The notes under the pieces were generated by a model that worked only from the letters and a program-made list of their open reading frames with translations, ran no database searches and was not told the DNA's origin. From Promethearchaeota archaeon (GTDB lineage Archaea; Asgardarchaeota; Lokiarchaeia; Sigyniarchaeales; SOKP01): 32,762 bases of DNA. Shown here piece by piece: positions 24,306-32,762 of this stretch. The stretch is from contig SOKP01000292.1 of NCBI GenBank assembly GCA_004375715.1, positions 1 to 32,762 of the forward strand, read 5' to 3'. The position numbers were made by a program, and so were the translations under genes. Position 1 is the stretch's first letter, and each line of letters opens with the position of its first letter.

Positions 24306-25466
24306 TTAATCTCCTTTTGGTTTATACTTATTTGCAATTACTGGTTTAGATTCCTGAGGCAATGATTTTCTCAAATATTCAGGAAAAGCAGTAGTGATCT
24401 GAATATTAGTTTTTAAAAAAATATATCGCTCGCCTTTATATTTTAATTCTTCAATTACATCATATTTTTTTAGGAAGGACAACGAAGAGTTTAGGTGGTC
24501 AAGTGCTCTTTTTGAAATTAATTTCGGTAATTTATCTTTTGAAATTAGCCCATTTCTTAATTCTGATAGTAGATTGTATTTTTTTGGATCAGAAACAATC
24601 TGAAATAAAGCGAATGTATCTTCCTCCAATTCTTTTTTATTTTTATTTTCGTAAATACTAAAATACTCCTGTACTTTTGGAAGAAATAATTCGATTAGCT
24701 CAAGTTCAATTAATTCGGGATTTTCGTCAATATATTCAATTACACTATCGGGAGGGATTCTTTCAGCGTTAACTTCCTTCAATAATAGCACGTACTTTTC
24801 TACAATCCCAATTTGATTTATGAAAATAAACTGTTTGGAGACTAAAGTATCGATTAACTCTTTAAAATCTAATTTTGGAAACGCGGTGTTATACCATTCC
24901 CTTAATCCATCTAAAGCAATTGGGCCTTTTGAAAGTTTTTTTAACATTAAAAAGACGTGTTTTTTATTTAGTAAAGTTGCAATCTTTTCTTCCTCGCTTT
25001 TTTCTCGAGTATCTTCAAGTGCTGCCCAATATAATTCCTTAACCCATAATTTTATTAAAGAATTGTTTTTATAGATAAGGTCTTTGTCATATTCCTCAAA
25101 ATTATTAACATCATTTACATAAAACGCAGTGAAAATTTCCTCGTTAGAGAGTAATTTATCAATAAATTCCGTGCATAAGATGTTTACATTTTGCTCTATT
25201 TCCAAATTTATTTGTTGATCAAAAATTATAGAGACCATTAACATTTCCTTATTTCCGCGAGCCCAATCAGAATGTATTTCAAAATAATTGTTGTTTGAGA
25301 TATTTTGTTCAAAAGAATGAGTAAAAAATCCTTCGCTTACTGTTTGATCCATTATATTTGCAATTCTCGTTGAAAGATGTTCATCTAGCATATTTTCGGG
25401 ATATGAATAAAACACTAGTGGACCAATCTTTCGATGAAAATAAGATAATGCGACAATAGGTTTCAA
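24306..25466 (-). CDS. longin-like domain fused to winged helices
   Basis: A 386-residue protein. Residues 1 to about 135 look like a longin/roadblock-type sensor domain: the first strand IVALSYFHRKIGPLVFYSYP, a following helix, then a strand pair (YFEIHSDWARGNKEMLMVSIIF) and a long helix. Two winged-helix-like parts follow: about 170-230 (VFLMLKKLSKGPIALDGLREWY) and about 285-355, the latter ArsR-like (DPKKYNLLSELRNGLI to KGERYIFLKT). Longin domains carry GTPase or vesicle functions in eukaryotes and are numerous in Asgard archaea. Joining one to winged helices could link such signals to transcription. The start is TTG 25464-25466 with GGAG nine bases upstream. Confidence 0.65.
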   Translation of the reverse strand: MKPIVALSYFHRKIGPLVFYSYPENMLDEHLSTRIANIMDQTVSEGFFTHSFEQNISNNNYFEIHSDWARGNKEMLMVSIIFDQQINLEIEQNVNILCTEFIDKLLSNEEIFTAFYVNDVNNFEEYDKDLIYKNNSLIKLWVKELYWAALEDTREKSEEEKIATLLNKKHVFLMLKKLSKGPIALDGLREWYNTAFPKLDFKELIDTLVSKQFIFINQIGIVEKYVLLLKEVNAERIPPDSVIEYIDENPELIELELIELFLPKVQEYFSIYENKNKKELEEDTFALFQIVSDPKKYNLLSELRNGLISKDKLPKLISKRALDHLNSSLSFLKKYDVIEELKYKGERYIFLKTNIQITTAFPEYLRKSLPQESKPVIANKYKPKGD

Positions 25467-25616
25467 TTAATGAATCTCCGTTAAATATTGTTGTAAAAAT
25501 CTCTTCAAACTAACTTTAATTTTACATAGAATAAATTAATATTAAAGGTTATATATTCGTAAAAATAAATAAATTTATTTCAATTAAATCTAATTTAAGG
25601 TTTTTCCTAAGAGCTA

Positions 25617-26372
25617 ATGTGCCCTATAAAACTTGTAGGATTTGACCTCGATGACTGCCTTTTCGATTCAACTGGTCTTTCTCAAAGAGCAAGAATTAAG
25701 GGTATAGATGCGATGTTAAGCTTAGGGTTAAAAATTGAAAGGCAAAAAGCCTTGATCTTAATCCAAGAAATCGTTGCTGAATATGGTTCTAATTCTTCAA
25801 AGCACTATGATTACTTTATTAGGAGATTAAACCTATATGAAAATTATGCAATCAGTTTTAACGAGCAAGTTAGATACATTACAGCAGCGGTAATGGCTTA
25901 TCATGGTCAAAAAATTAAGCATATTCAACTCTACGACGATGTTTTAAAATCCTTAGAAAAACTTAAAAAATCTTCAATTAAAACCGCGATTATAACGGAT
26001 GGAATTCCTATCAAACAATATGAGAAGATATTGCGACTTGGGATAGACGATTTGATTGATCTAGTCGTAATCTCTGATGAAATTGGGATAAGAAAACCAA
26101 ATCCTGAGCTATTTTCTTATTGTTTGAAGAAATTTAAGGTAAAGGGACACGAAACTATTTATGTTGGAGATAATATCTACAAGGATATAATACCCGCTAA
26201 TTTTAATAAAATTCATAGCGTTTACATACATCGGGGTGGAAAATATGATACCAATGTTACAGGTGAAACTATTTCTGAAGAAAACAAACCTGATCATGAA
26301 ATTTCAGGGCTAGATGAACTTTTCAATATTATCAATGATATCAATAAAAAATTTTATATCGGAAAAGTCTAA
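25617..26372 (+). CDS. HAD-superfamily hydrolase
   Basis: A 251-residue HAD-IA type phosphatase. The nucleophile and acid/base aspartates are D10 and D12 in VGFDLDDCLFDST. Motif II is the TDG of AIITDGIP, the lysine is in RKPNPELF, and the last acidic motif is VGDNIYKD. A four-helix cap lies between motifs I and II. Likely a phosphomonoesterase for a small metabolite; substrates in this group are rarely clear from sequence. ATG 25617 is the only start that keeps motif I. The final A of its TAA is the first base of the next gene's ATG (TAATG), so the two are coupled. Confidence 0.88.
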   Translation: MCPIKLVGFDLDDCLFDSTGLSQRARIKGIDAMLSLGLKIERQKALILIQEIVAEYGSNSSKHYDYFIRRLNLYENYAISFNEQVRYITAAVMAYHGQKIKHIQLYDDVLKSLEKLKKSSIKTAIITDGIPIKQYEKILRLGIDDLIDLVVISDEIGIRKPNPELFSYCLKKFKVKGHETIYVGDNIYKDIIPANFNKIHSVYIHRGGKYDTNVTGETISEENKPDHEISGLDELFNIINDINKKFYIGKV

Positions 26373-27187
26373 TGATACGTCTTGCTTGTATTCAACCAGA
26401 AATTTTACACCAAATAGATAAAAGTTACTCTGAAGTAGAAAAAATATTAAATTCTCTTATTAAGCACCACAATAATTGTGATATTATTTGTTTACCGGAA
26501 AGATGGATATCACCTATTAATGAAAAAGAACTTAATGTTCAAAAAGAAAGGGGAAGCAGTTATAAATTTATAAAAAATTTAGCAAAAGAATACGGAATAG
26601 GTATAATATCAGGAGCTTTGTGGGAAAAAAGAAAAGATACGATTAAACCGAGAATCACTAGTTATTTCTTTGATAATAATGGTGCTGAGATTAATAGACA
26701 AGATAAAATACATCTTTATTCATATGAAAAGCTTAACTTTGAACCAGGTAAGGAATTAGTCATTTTTTCATTTAAAAAAATCAGTTTTACAATTTTAATT
26801 TGTTTTGATATGGCTTTTTTTGAAACCCCTCGACTTTCTGCTGAAAACGGGGCTGATCTATTATTCTCTCCTACGCAAATTAGCGTAGATGGGATGTTAA
26901 ATTGGAAAACATATTTAAAAACTCGAGCTCTAGAAAACAGGATACCAATTGTAGCATGTAACACTTTTGGGACAATAATAAAAAGGAAATTTCCAGGAAA
27001 TAGTAAAATAATATCGTTTGAAAAAGATTATATATCGCCTTCAAAACTAAGGGTAATTGAAGGTCCCATTGATACGAGTGGATATATATACGATGAGATT
27101 GATTTAGCATTTCCAAAAAAGCTGAGAAAATTGAGATTTAAAGAAATTATAGATAAAAATGCAATTATCATAAGAAAAACTAATTAA
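26372..27187 (+). CDS. nitrilase-family carbon-nitrogen hydrolase
   Basis: 271 residues with the complete catalytic triad of the nitrilase superfamily: E43 (CLPERW), K112 (QDKIHLY) and C144 (ILICFDM). These enzymes hydrolyse C-N bonds of amides or nitriles in the cytoplasm through a thioester on the cysteine. The ICFDM environment and length fit the omega-amidase/N-carbamoylase branches, not true nitrilases. It shares its first base with the stop of the HAD gene, suggesting joint work, perhaps repair or salvage of a damaged metabolite; this is inferred. Confidence 0.88.
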   Translation: MIRLACIQPEILHQIDKSYSEVEKILNSLIKHHNNCDIICLPERWISPINEKELNVQKERGSSYKFIKNLAKEYGIGIISGALWEKRKDTIKPRITSYFFDNNGAEINRQDKIHLYSYEKLNFEPGKELVIFSFKKISFTILICFDMAFFETPRLSAENGADLLFSPTQISVDGMLNWKTYLKTRALENRIPIVACNTFGTIIKRKFPGNSKIISFEKDYISPSKLRVIEGPIDTSGYIYDEIDLAFPKKLRKLRFKEIIDKNAIIIRKTN

Positions 27188-27354
27188 ATAAGAAAAACAT
27201 AACCTTTTCTTAAATTTGGTTCTAATTTTTTATCAACTTGCAGACTGGTTTTCAAATTTAAATTGGAGCAGTTTTAGATCCAATGACCTATCTCCCGGGG
27301 GGTTTAAATATGAACTTTTAAATTAATAATAAAAAATAAAAAATAAAAAAGAAA
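27188..27354. other. intergenic region with a G/C run before the Orc-like gene
   Basis: A CTCCCGGGGGG stretch (around 27292-27302) stands out in otherwise AT-rich sequence, followed by AT-only tracts with repeats of A-runs and T (27329-27354). Archaeal origin recognition boxes have a G-run and origins often sit before orc1/cdc6, but the dyad of the box is not seen. A short ATG AAC TTT TAA frame lies after the G-run. Confidence 0.25.
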
Positions 27355-28539
27355 ATGATTTCTGCACAAAGGATAAATATTGAATTTGTAGGTCCAAGAG
27401 CGTTATTTGATCAAGCATATATCCCTCCTAAAATATTACATCGAAAAACAGAAGAAAAATCGCTTTATTCAATTCTTAAAGATTCGTTATACGATGAATT
27501 TCAACTAAATATATTATTTTCAGGTTTACAAGGAATTGGGAAAAAAGTCATTGTAAACAAGGTCTTGAACGACATATCTACTTTAAATACTGAACTTATA
27601 AAAATCCAAATTGATTGTTCTGAAAAAAGTTTGGAAGAGATTTTAGTTTCTTTAATAGCTGAAGTTGGAAGCAGAAAGAACATCAATTTTGATTATAAAT
27701 CGTTCCTAAATTCTTCTATTTTGGATTTATGGAACTTGTTTAAACTAGTATGTAGAAAAGTAGACCATAATATCACCCTAGTGTTTAATAACATTGAACA
27801 CATACAACCAGAGGCTTTTAAAAAATTTTTAAAATACGGCAAAGAAAACAAAATTAATGTAATATCTACGGGTAATCAAGTTTTAAGATCCTCCATCCTG
27901 GAAATTTTGAGCGAATTTGACTTTAAGAAGAAATTAGACTACTTTTCATTCTCCGAGCTTAACGATATTATAAAACAAAGAATTTCTTTGGCATTCATTA
28001 ATGAGATCGATAAAGAGTTAATAGATTTAATAACTGATTTGATTTTCGAGCACCATGTACCTGTTCCAGGAAAAGGTATTGAAATTTTAAGAGAGCTTTA
28101 TCCTGTTTTAAATCAAAAAATGACTTTAAAAAAGTTCGAGATTTATGATATCCTTCAAAACCAATTTGACACGCTTCAAATTACAGATGAATTCAGTATG
28201 ATAAGCTATATCTCAGAATCAGATCTGTTAAACCTAATTTTTCTGGATAATTTATCTAATTATTTTCTAAAAAATGCAAATCTTTATATAACCATCCAGG
28301 AATTAAGAGAACTTTATTATGTAACATGTGAATCAATAGATTATGAAAAGGATATAGAGGAATTTAAACGTTTAATCGTTAATTTACGCAATATAGGGAT
28401 ATTAAACGCTTCAAAAAAAAATAATGTAAATAATTTTCGATACTTTAACGACAATGTCTTGAATTATGATAACTACTTTATGGTTATAAACCCAAAGCAA
28501 CTAAAGCCTATCATGGATGCGATTTTCACCAAACACTAA
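27355..28539 (+). CDS. Orc1/Cdc6-like AAA+ protein with altered Walker B
   Basis: 394 residues. IPPKILHRKTEEKSL resembles the start of archaeal Orc1/Cdc6, and GLQGIGKK (57-64) is the Walker A loop, with Lys in place of the usual Thr/Ser. The Walker B position reads TLVFNNIEHI (141-150), where Asp-Glu is normal: both acids are Asn, so ATP hydrolysis is probably lost though binding may remain. Sensor 1 is ISTGN (170-174). A lid (LNDIIKQRISLAF) and a C-terminal winged-helix-like region follow. It may thus be an Orc paralogue that binds DNA or partners in one nucleotide state. The SMC gene follows on the same strand after 154 bases, with a TATA box of its own. Confidence 0.72.
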   Translation: MISAQRINIEFVGPRALFDQAYIPPKILHRKTEEKSLYSILKDSLYDEFQLNILFSGLQGIGKKVIVNKVLNDISTLNTELIKIQIDCSEKSLEEILVSLIAEVGSRKNINFDYKSFLNSSILDLWNLFKLVCRKVDHNITLVFNNIEHIQPEAFKKFLKYGKENKINVISTGNQVLRSSILEILSEFDFKKKLDYFSFSELNDIIKQRISLAFINEIDKELIDLITDLIFEHHVPVPGKGIEILRELYPVLNQKMTLKKFEIYDILQNQFDTLQITDEFSMISYISESDLLNLIFLDNLSNYFLKNANLYITIQELRELYYVTCESIDYEKDIEEFKRLIVNLRNIGILNASKKNNVNNFRYFNDNVLNYDNYFMVINPKQLKPIMDAIFTKH

Positions 28540-28630
28540 TTTTTTTTTATTAAAGAACTTTAATATTGCCTTAAATTGCATAGATTTAATAGTCTATTAA
28601 AAACGAGAATCCTAACATTCATATCCCGAG

Positions 28631-28640
28631 CATATAAATA
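28631..28640 (+). promoter_or_regulatory. TATA box before the SMC gene
   Basis: CATATAAATA places the transcription start near 28660, about 34 bases ahead of TTG 28694. The leader includes an eight-codon frame from ATG 28672 (MNEMAIQI) whose TGA overlaps the TTG as TTGA, possibly coupling the two. Confidence 0.4.
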
Positions 28641-28693
28641 GATGAAATCATACTTTATTTTTATAATAGAATGAATGAAATGGCGATTCAAAT

Positions 28694-31600
28694 TTGACCT
28701 ACATTAAAAAAATTTCTATGACCGGATTTAAATCATTCGGTAACAGAACTGTTACTCTTAGACTTTCAAGCGGTTTTACTTGTATAGTAGGCCCTAATGG
28801 GGCTGGAAAATCTAATATTATTGACGCTTTAACATTTGCTTTAGGTAGACTGAGCAAAAAAACTATGAGAGCTAAGAGTCTTGAAGATTTGATTTTTGCT
28901 GGATCCCGAGGTAAAAACCCTTCAAATAGAGCTTCGGTCACATTATATTTCGATAACTCAGAGGAAATTTTTCCAGGTGGAACAGAAACATTTGAAGTTA
29001 CTCGAACAATTCAACGAGGTGGGGGTGGAGGGTATAAGATGAACGGTAAAAAGTCCACTAGAACTCAAATTCTTAATGCTCTTGCAGCTGCAAATGTAGA
29101 TCCTGATGGAAGTAATCAATTCGTTCTGCAAGGGAAAATAGTAGAATTAACTCACATGAACCCGGTAGCACGCAGAATTTTTATAGAAGAACTTATTGGC
29201 CTACAGAAATACGATGAGATGAAGGATGGAACTATGAAGGAATTAGAAAAGGCTGAAAGAGATCTAGGCCAATTTGAAGCAATTTTCAAAGAAGTTTCTT
29301 CTCAATTAAAAAAAGTAGAAAAAGAAAAGAATGATGCACTGGCATGGAAAGAGTTAGATGAACAAATCGACTTATACAACGCTCAATTGATAGCATTAAA
29401 GATAGAGAAATTAAGGAAGGAAGAAAATGATCTAGAAAAAAGTATTGAAGAATCTAATACAATCTTAGAAGAATTAAAAGAAAAATTAACAAGACAGGAC
29501 GATATTTTAAAACAAGAATCATTAGTTATGGAAAATATTCAAAAAACCATAACTGAAAAAGAAAAAGAAAGGGAAATAATCAATGAAAAAATTACTCAAC
29601 TTAAAACGCAACAATCTTCAAATCAAACATCTTTAACCCTCGCAAATAAGTCAGTTGAAAAAATTTCTCAAGAAATTAATACTTTGGAAAAATTACAGAT
29701 GGTACTTGATGAAAGTCAAACATTTGATTCTTTAATTGGATCAGAAATGAAGGTTGTAGCAGATATTGAGAGTCAAATTGAAGCAGCAAAAGCAGAAATA
29801 GAAAGTAAACACCAAAAACAAGCTGACATTGATGCAACAATTAAAGATCAAAACGATGTAAAAACAGGATTTAATGGAGAAATTTCTATTATAAAGCAAA
29901 ATATTTCATCGAATAAAGCTCAAATTAAAATTCTGAAAGAAAATATTAAAAAAAACGAAGGAAAAAAACAGAAATTAGAACTAGATCTTAGCAAATTAAA
30001 AGGAGAATCAGAAAGCATTGAAGATGCGATAGCCAATACAAAAAATGAAGCTGAAGCTACAAGAAAAGAAATTAATGACTTAAATATAAAAATCTCAAAA
30101 GAGAACGAAAATCAACAAGATCTAGAGAAAATTATTGTAACACTACAGGAAGATAAGAACAAACTTAATTCAAAGTCAACAGATTTCAAATCTATGTTAT
30201 CGTCACTAACTACGGAGATTAAAATGAACACCGATAGGATAGAAAAGTTGAACTCAGATAAAATTAAAACTGAGGAAAAAATAAAAGAATTAAGTAAAGG
30301 GAAAGACACAGAAGAGGTGTTAAAAGAGCTATTAAAGGAAAAAGAAGCTCAAGCTAACGAACTAAACAGTTATCGACAACAATTAAAAGATGAAGATTCT
30401 ATTTATAGAAAAAATGAACAAGAATTAGAATTATTTTCAATGAAACAAGATTCTATTGAATCAGAAATTAATGATAACATGACTAAAATTGATAATATTA
30501 ATACGAGGTTAATTCTATTAAAAAAAGAATCAACCAATCTTGAGAGAGAAAAACAAGATTTAGAATTAAAATCGTCAACTCTAAACGCAAATTTAACTAA
30601 AATTAGCTCTGAATCAGAAGGGCTTAATAAAAGAAAAGATAACATCCAAAGACGAATAGGAGAGCTAACTACTGAGAAAAATAATTTGTTAGCTAAAATA
30701 GAAACTACAGAAAAAGAATACGAAAGAAATACAGAAGATATAACCGGAATCCTGCAAATATTGAACATGCTCACTCAGAATATCAATATTTCCGTCGAAT
30801 CTATAAAGAGCAACATTCAACAGTCTAACGCTGAGGCAATTGATACATCAGCAGTCAATTTTAAACAATTTGTCCTTGACATTATCGACATCATGAAGAC
30901 GATTGAAGACGTAAGCTCTGAAGCTGAAGCTGAAGCAGAACAGAAACCAGAAACTGCTGAAATGTCTGAAACACTTAAGTCTATCCTTCAGACATTAACT
31001 CTTTTCACTGAGAATGTTGACACTACGATAGATCAGTTAATTGACTCTGTAAAGGAAACTGCTGATATAGAGATTCAACAATCTACATCAACTTTTGATA
31101 GCTTCGTTCAAGATTTAATGGAAATTCTTGAGAATGTATATTTATCATTGCGAAAACTCACCATCTCAAAATCCCAAGAGCAGTATAAACAGCTTGAAGA
31201 GATTACTGAAAATATTGCATCTCAAAATGGGGATCTAAACAAAATTGAGAAAAATTTAACCAGGATAAATACTCAAGAAAAGCATGATTCAGACGATTTA
31301 TCAGTTACTAATAAGAGGCTAGAAGAAGTTAATAAGAGAATCACCGAATTAATTGAAAAAATAGAAAAATCTGAAGCTGAGATTAAGCAAAGGAATACTG
31401 TAATAGGAGAAAAACAAAAAGAAAATTTTAATGAAGAAATAAACAATTTAAAACAACTCAAAGAGGACTACTGGGACAAAGTTTCTACCATCAAGGATAA
31501 TATAGAACTAAAGCAGCAAGGATTAGACGATCTGCAAAAAAAACTTCAAGAATTGCATGGAATACAAAATTTTTATGAAAAAATCATTGATATTGAGAAT

Positions 31601-32762
31601 AATATCCAAGAACTAAATTCAAATATAGAAAATAAGAAAAATACCATAATTAACACTGAAGAAAACATTAAAAATCTCAATTTAGAACAAGAAGCTTTAA
31701 CATTAAAAATCGATTCTCACATTTTAGAAAAAAATAAGTTTTGGGAGAATACAGAAAAGTTAAGAACTCATATTGGTGACCAAAATAAAAAATTAGAGAG
31801 CACAATGGATAACCTAAGGGCACTTGAAAATGTTATGATGGTTATCAATTCAATTGAAGAATTAGCTAAGGAAAACTTGGAAGCTAACGCAAATATTAAA
31901 ACTTGTGCTCAAGACATGGAGGGTTTTAATACCCAAGTAGAAGAGGTGCAAAAGAAAGTCAATGAAATCCAATTAGTCATAAATGCTTTAAGAGAAGATA
32001 AAAACAAAGAGTTGGAAGCGCAAAAAAAAGTTCAAAAAGAATTAAATAAATTCAATAAAGATCTTCAAAAAATACAAGCAAAATTAAACGAATTAAATAA
32101 AAATAAAGAACGAGAACAAAAAATAATATCTCTTAACCAAGACATCAAAGAAACTGAGAAACAAATAGAATTAATAGTAAAAGATATTGAAAACATTGAA
32201 ACTGAATTAAAACAAGAAGAAGACAAAAAGAACATAAAACAGGAAGAAATTAATAAACAGATTCAAGGAAAAGATATATCCTGGCAAAAACAAAAAAATT
32301 ATCAAAAAGTAATAAACGATCTACGCTCTGATCTTTCGATGCAAAATGCAAAACTAAACAATTTTGAATCAAAAAAGATTATTACTACCGATCAGATAGA
32401 AACCCTTTATCAGAGATCGAAGGATTACGGTGCTTTGCCAGTAGTGACTGACGAACTCTCAGAATCCGGATTACAATCAGATATTTCTACAGCTTCTAAC
32501 AAGAAAAAAGCTTTGGAACCTGTTAACTTGAAAGCTATTACGCAATATGATACGGTAAAAGAGCGATTTGACGAAATAGATATGAGAAGGCAAACGATAC
32601 AACGCGAAAGAAAAGCAATTCTCGACGCTATTGAAAAAATCGAATTGGAAAAAACTCGAACATTCATGAAGGCTTACCACGAAATTAATCGTGAGTTTGC
32701 TCGCATATTTCAGAAGCTTTCACCGGGGGGATCTGCAAAAATGATTCTCGATAGACCAGATA
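28694..32762 (+). CDS. smc: SMC-family ATPase, very long arms, 3' end missing
   Basis: The frame is open from TTG 28694 to the window end (1356 codons read without a stop). It begins TYIKKISMTGFKSFG; Walker A is GPNGAGKS (33-40). QFVLQGKIVELTHMNP and FIEELIGLQKYDEMK match the N-terminal head of true SMC proteins. Coiled coil runs from about 170 to 680. Where the hinge belongs (about 681-820) there is an unrelated helical stretch with two similar parts, VNFKQFVLDIIDIM and STFDSFVQDLMEIL, and an acidic EAEAEAE linker; I see no hinge glycines or folds. A second coil follows (about 820-1270), then the canonical LEPVNLKAITQYDTVKERFDEI and REFARIFQKLSPGGSAKMIL before the C-terminal ABC motif, which lies beyond the edge. 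The full length would be near 1480 residues, against about 1170-1200 usually. There is no Rad50 CxxC hook. Confidence 0.88.
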   Translation, partial: MTYIKKISMTGFKSFGNRTVTLRLSSGFTCIVGPNGAGKSNIIDALTFALGRLSKKTMRAKSLEDLIFAGSRGKNPSNRASVTLYFDNSEEIFPGGTETFEVTRTIQRGGGGGYKMNGKKSTRTQILNALAAANVDPDGSNQFVLQGKIVELTHMNPVARRIFIEELIGLQKYDEMKDGTMKELEKAERDLGQFEAIFKEVSSQLKKVEKEKNDALAWKELDEQIDLYNAQLIALKIEKLRKEENDLEKSIEESNTILEELKEKLTRQDDILKQESLVMENIQKTITEKEKEREIINEKITQLKTQQSSNQTSLTLANKSVEKISQEINTLEKLQMVLDESQTFDSLIGSEMKVVADIESQIEAAKAEIESKHQKQADIDATIKDQNDVKTGFNGEISIIKQNISSNKAQIKILKENIKKNEGKKQKLELDLSKLKGESESIEDAIANTKNEAEATRKEINDLNIKISKENENQQDLEKIIVTLQEDKNKLNSKSTDFKSMLSSLTTEIKMNTDRIEKLNSDKIKTEEKIKELSKGKDTEEVLKELLKEKEAQANELNSYRQQLKDEDSIYRKNEQELELFSMKQDSIESEINDNMTKIDNINTRLILLKKESTNLEREKQDLELKSSTLNANLTKISSESEGLNKRKDNIQRRIGELTTEKNNLLAKIETTEKEYERNTEDITGILQILNMLTQNINISVESIKSNIQQSNAEAIDTSAVNFKQFVLDIIDIMKTIEDVSSEAEAEAEQKPETAEMSETLKSILQTLTLFTENVDTTIDQLIDSVKETADIEIQQSTSTFDSFVQDLMEILENVYLSLRKLTISKSQEQYKQLEEITENIASQNGDLNKIEKNLTRINTQEKHDSDDLSVTNKRLEEVNKRITELIEKIEKSEAEIKQRNTVIGEKQKENFNEEINNLKQLKEDYWDKVSTIKDNIELKQQGLDDLQKKLQELHGIQNFYEKIIDIENNIQELNSNIENKKNTIINTEENIKNLNLEQEALTLKIDSHILEKNKFWENTEKLRTHIGDQNKKLESTMDNLRALENVMMVINSIEELAKENLEANANIKTCAQDMEGFNTQVEEVQKKVNEIQLVINALREDKNKELEAQKKVQKELNKFNKDLQKIQAKLNELNKNKEREQKIISLNQDIKETEKQIELIVKDIENIETELKQEEDKKNIKQEEINKQIQGKDISWQKQKNYQKVINDLRSDLSMQNAKLNNFESKKIITTDQIETLYQRSKDYGALPVVTDELSESGLQSDISTASNKKKALEPVNLKAITQYDTVKERFDEIDMRRQTIQRERKAILDAIEKIELEKTRTFMKAYHEINREFARIFQKLSPGGSAKMILDRPD

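Noticed and set aside
27290-27310. Replication origin with an origin recognition box before the Orc-like gene
   Set aside because: Only a G-run is present; the dyad part of the box and repeats of it are not seen, and the Orc-like protein looks inactive for ATP hydrolysis.
30112-32680. Several minus-strand frames across the SMC region
   Set aside because: They are antisense to a continuous SMC coding frame and are rich in Ser/Phe/Ile as expected for the reverse of Lys/Glu-rich coil.
28540-32762. Rad50 in place of SMC
   Set aside because: There is no CxxC zinc hook, and the head sequences (FKSFG, LEPVNLKAI) are those of SMC.

Overview
This AT-rich window has the gene content of an archaeon, and most likely an Asgard archaeon of the Lokiarchaeia type. 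Plain archaeal markers are RNase P proteins Rpp30 and Pop5, ribosomal protein L15e, Trm5, the PyrI regulatory chain, a DUF2095 protein and an intron-bearing tRNA. The Asgard flavour comes from a roadblock/LC7 protein, a longin-like domain fused to winged helices, and a kink-turn hairpin shaped like a eukaryotic SECIS. Many genes start with TTG or GTG behind GGAG or GGTGA Shine-Dalgarno sites. Others appear leaderless, with a TATA box about 25-30 bases before the start codon. The lineage call is inferred from content alone; there is no rRNA here.

Layout. 1-849: 3' part of trm5. 850-1263: a gap holding a putative tiny selenopeptide gene with a eukaryotic-type SECIS and a T-rich terminator. 1264-5776 (minus): a metabolic run of a DUF39-ferredoxin protein (homocysteine-biosynthesis family), a VOC protein with an apparent ACG start, a ThDP enzyme and an SDR. 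5897-7474 (plus): Rpp30, Pop5 and an orphan. 7678-8925: two membrane or exported proteins. 8959-13982: a GDPD phosphodiesterase, NFACT (Rqc2-like), a small membrane protein, PyrI and a SEC59/DGK1-type lipid kinase. 14076-15476: TrpB2. 15782-21121: a roadblock protein divergent from two very large orphan helical proteins whose genes overlap by 4 bases. 21223-22228: a small membrane protein and a PD-(D/E)XK nuclease. 22412-22546: tRNA-Arg(TCT) with two introns. 22663-25466: L15e, DUF2095, a probable C/D box sRNA, and a small winged-helix protein with a longin/winged-helix protein. 25617-27187: a HAD phosphatase and a nitrilase-family amidase. 27355-end: an Orc1/Cdc6-like ATPase with an altered Walker B, then a very long SMC gene that runs off the right edge.

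The most interesting items are these: (1) the kink-turn hairpin at 1086-1134, just after a short frame with an internal TGA and a strong Shine-Dalgarno site; (2) the SMC at 28694 onward, with canonical head sequences and long coiled coils but no recognisable hinge, next to an Orc-like protein that lacks the Walker B acids; (3) tRNA-Arg with introns in both the D-loop and the T-loop, each in a bulge-helix-bulge; (4) the roadblock plus two-giant-protein locus; (5) two genes (VOC and Pop5) whose conserved N-termini begin upstream of any ATG, GTG or TTG.
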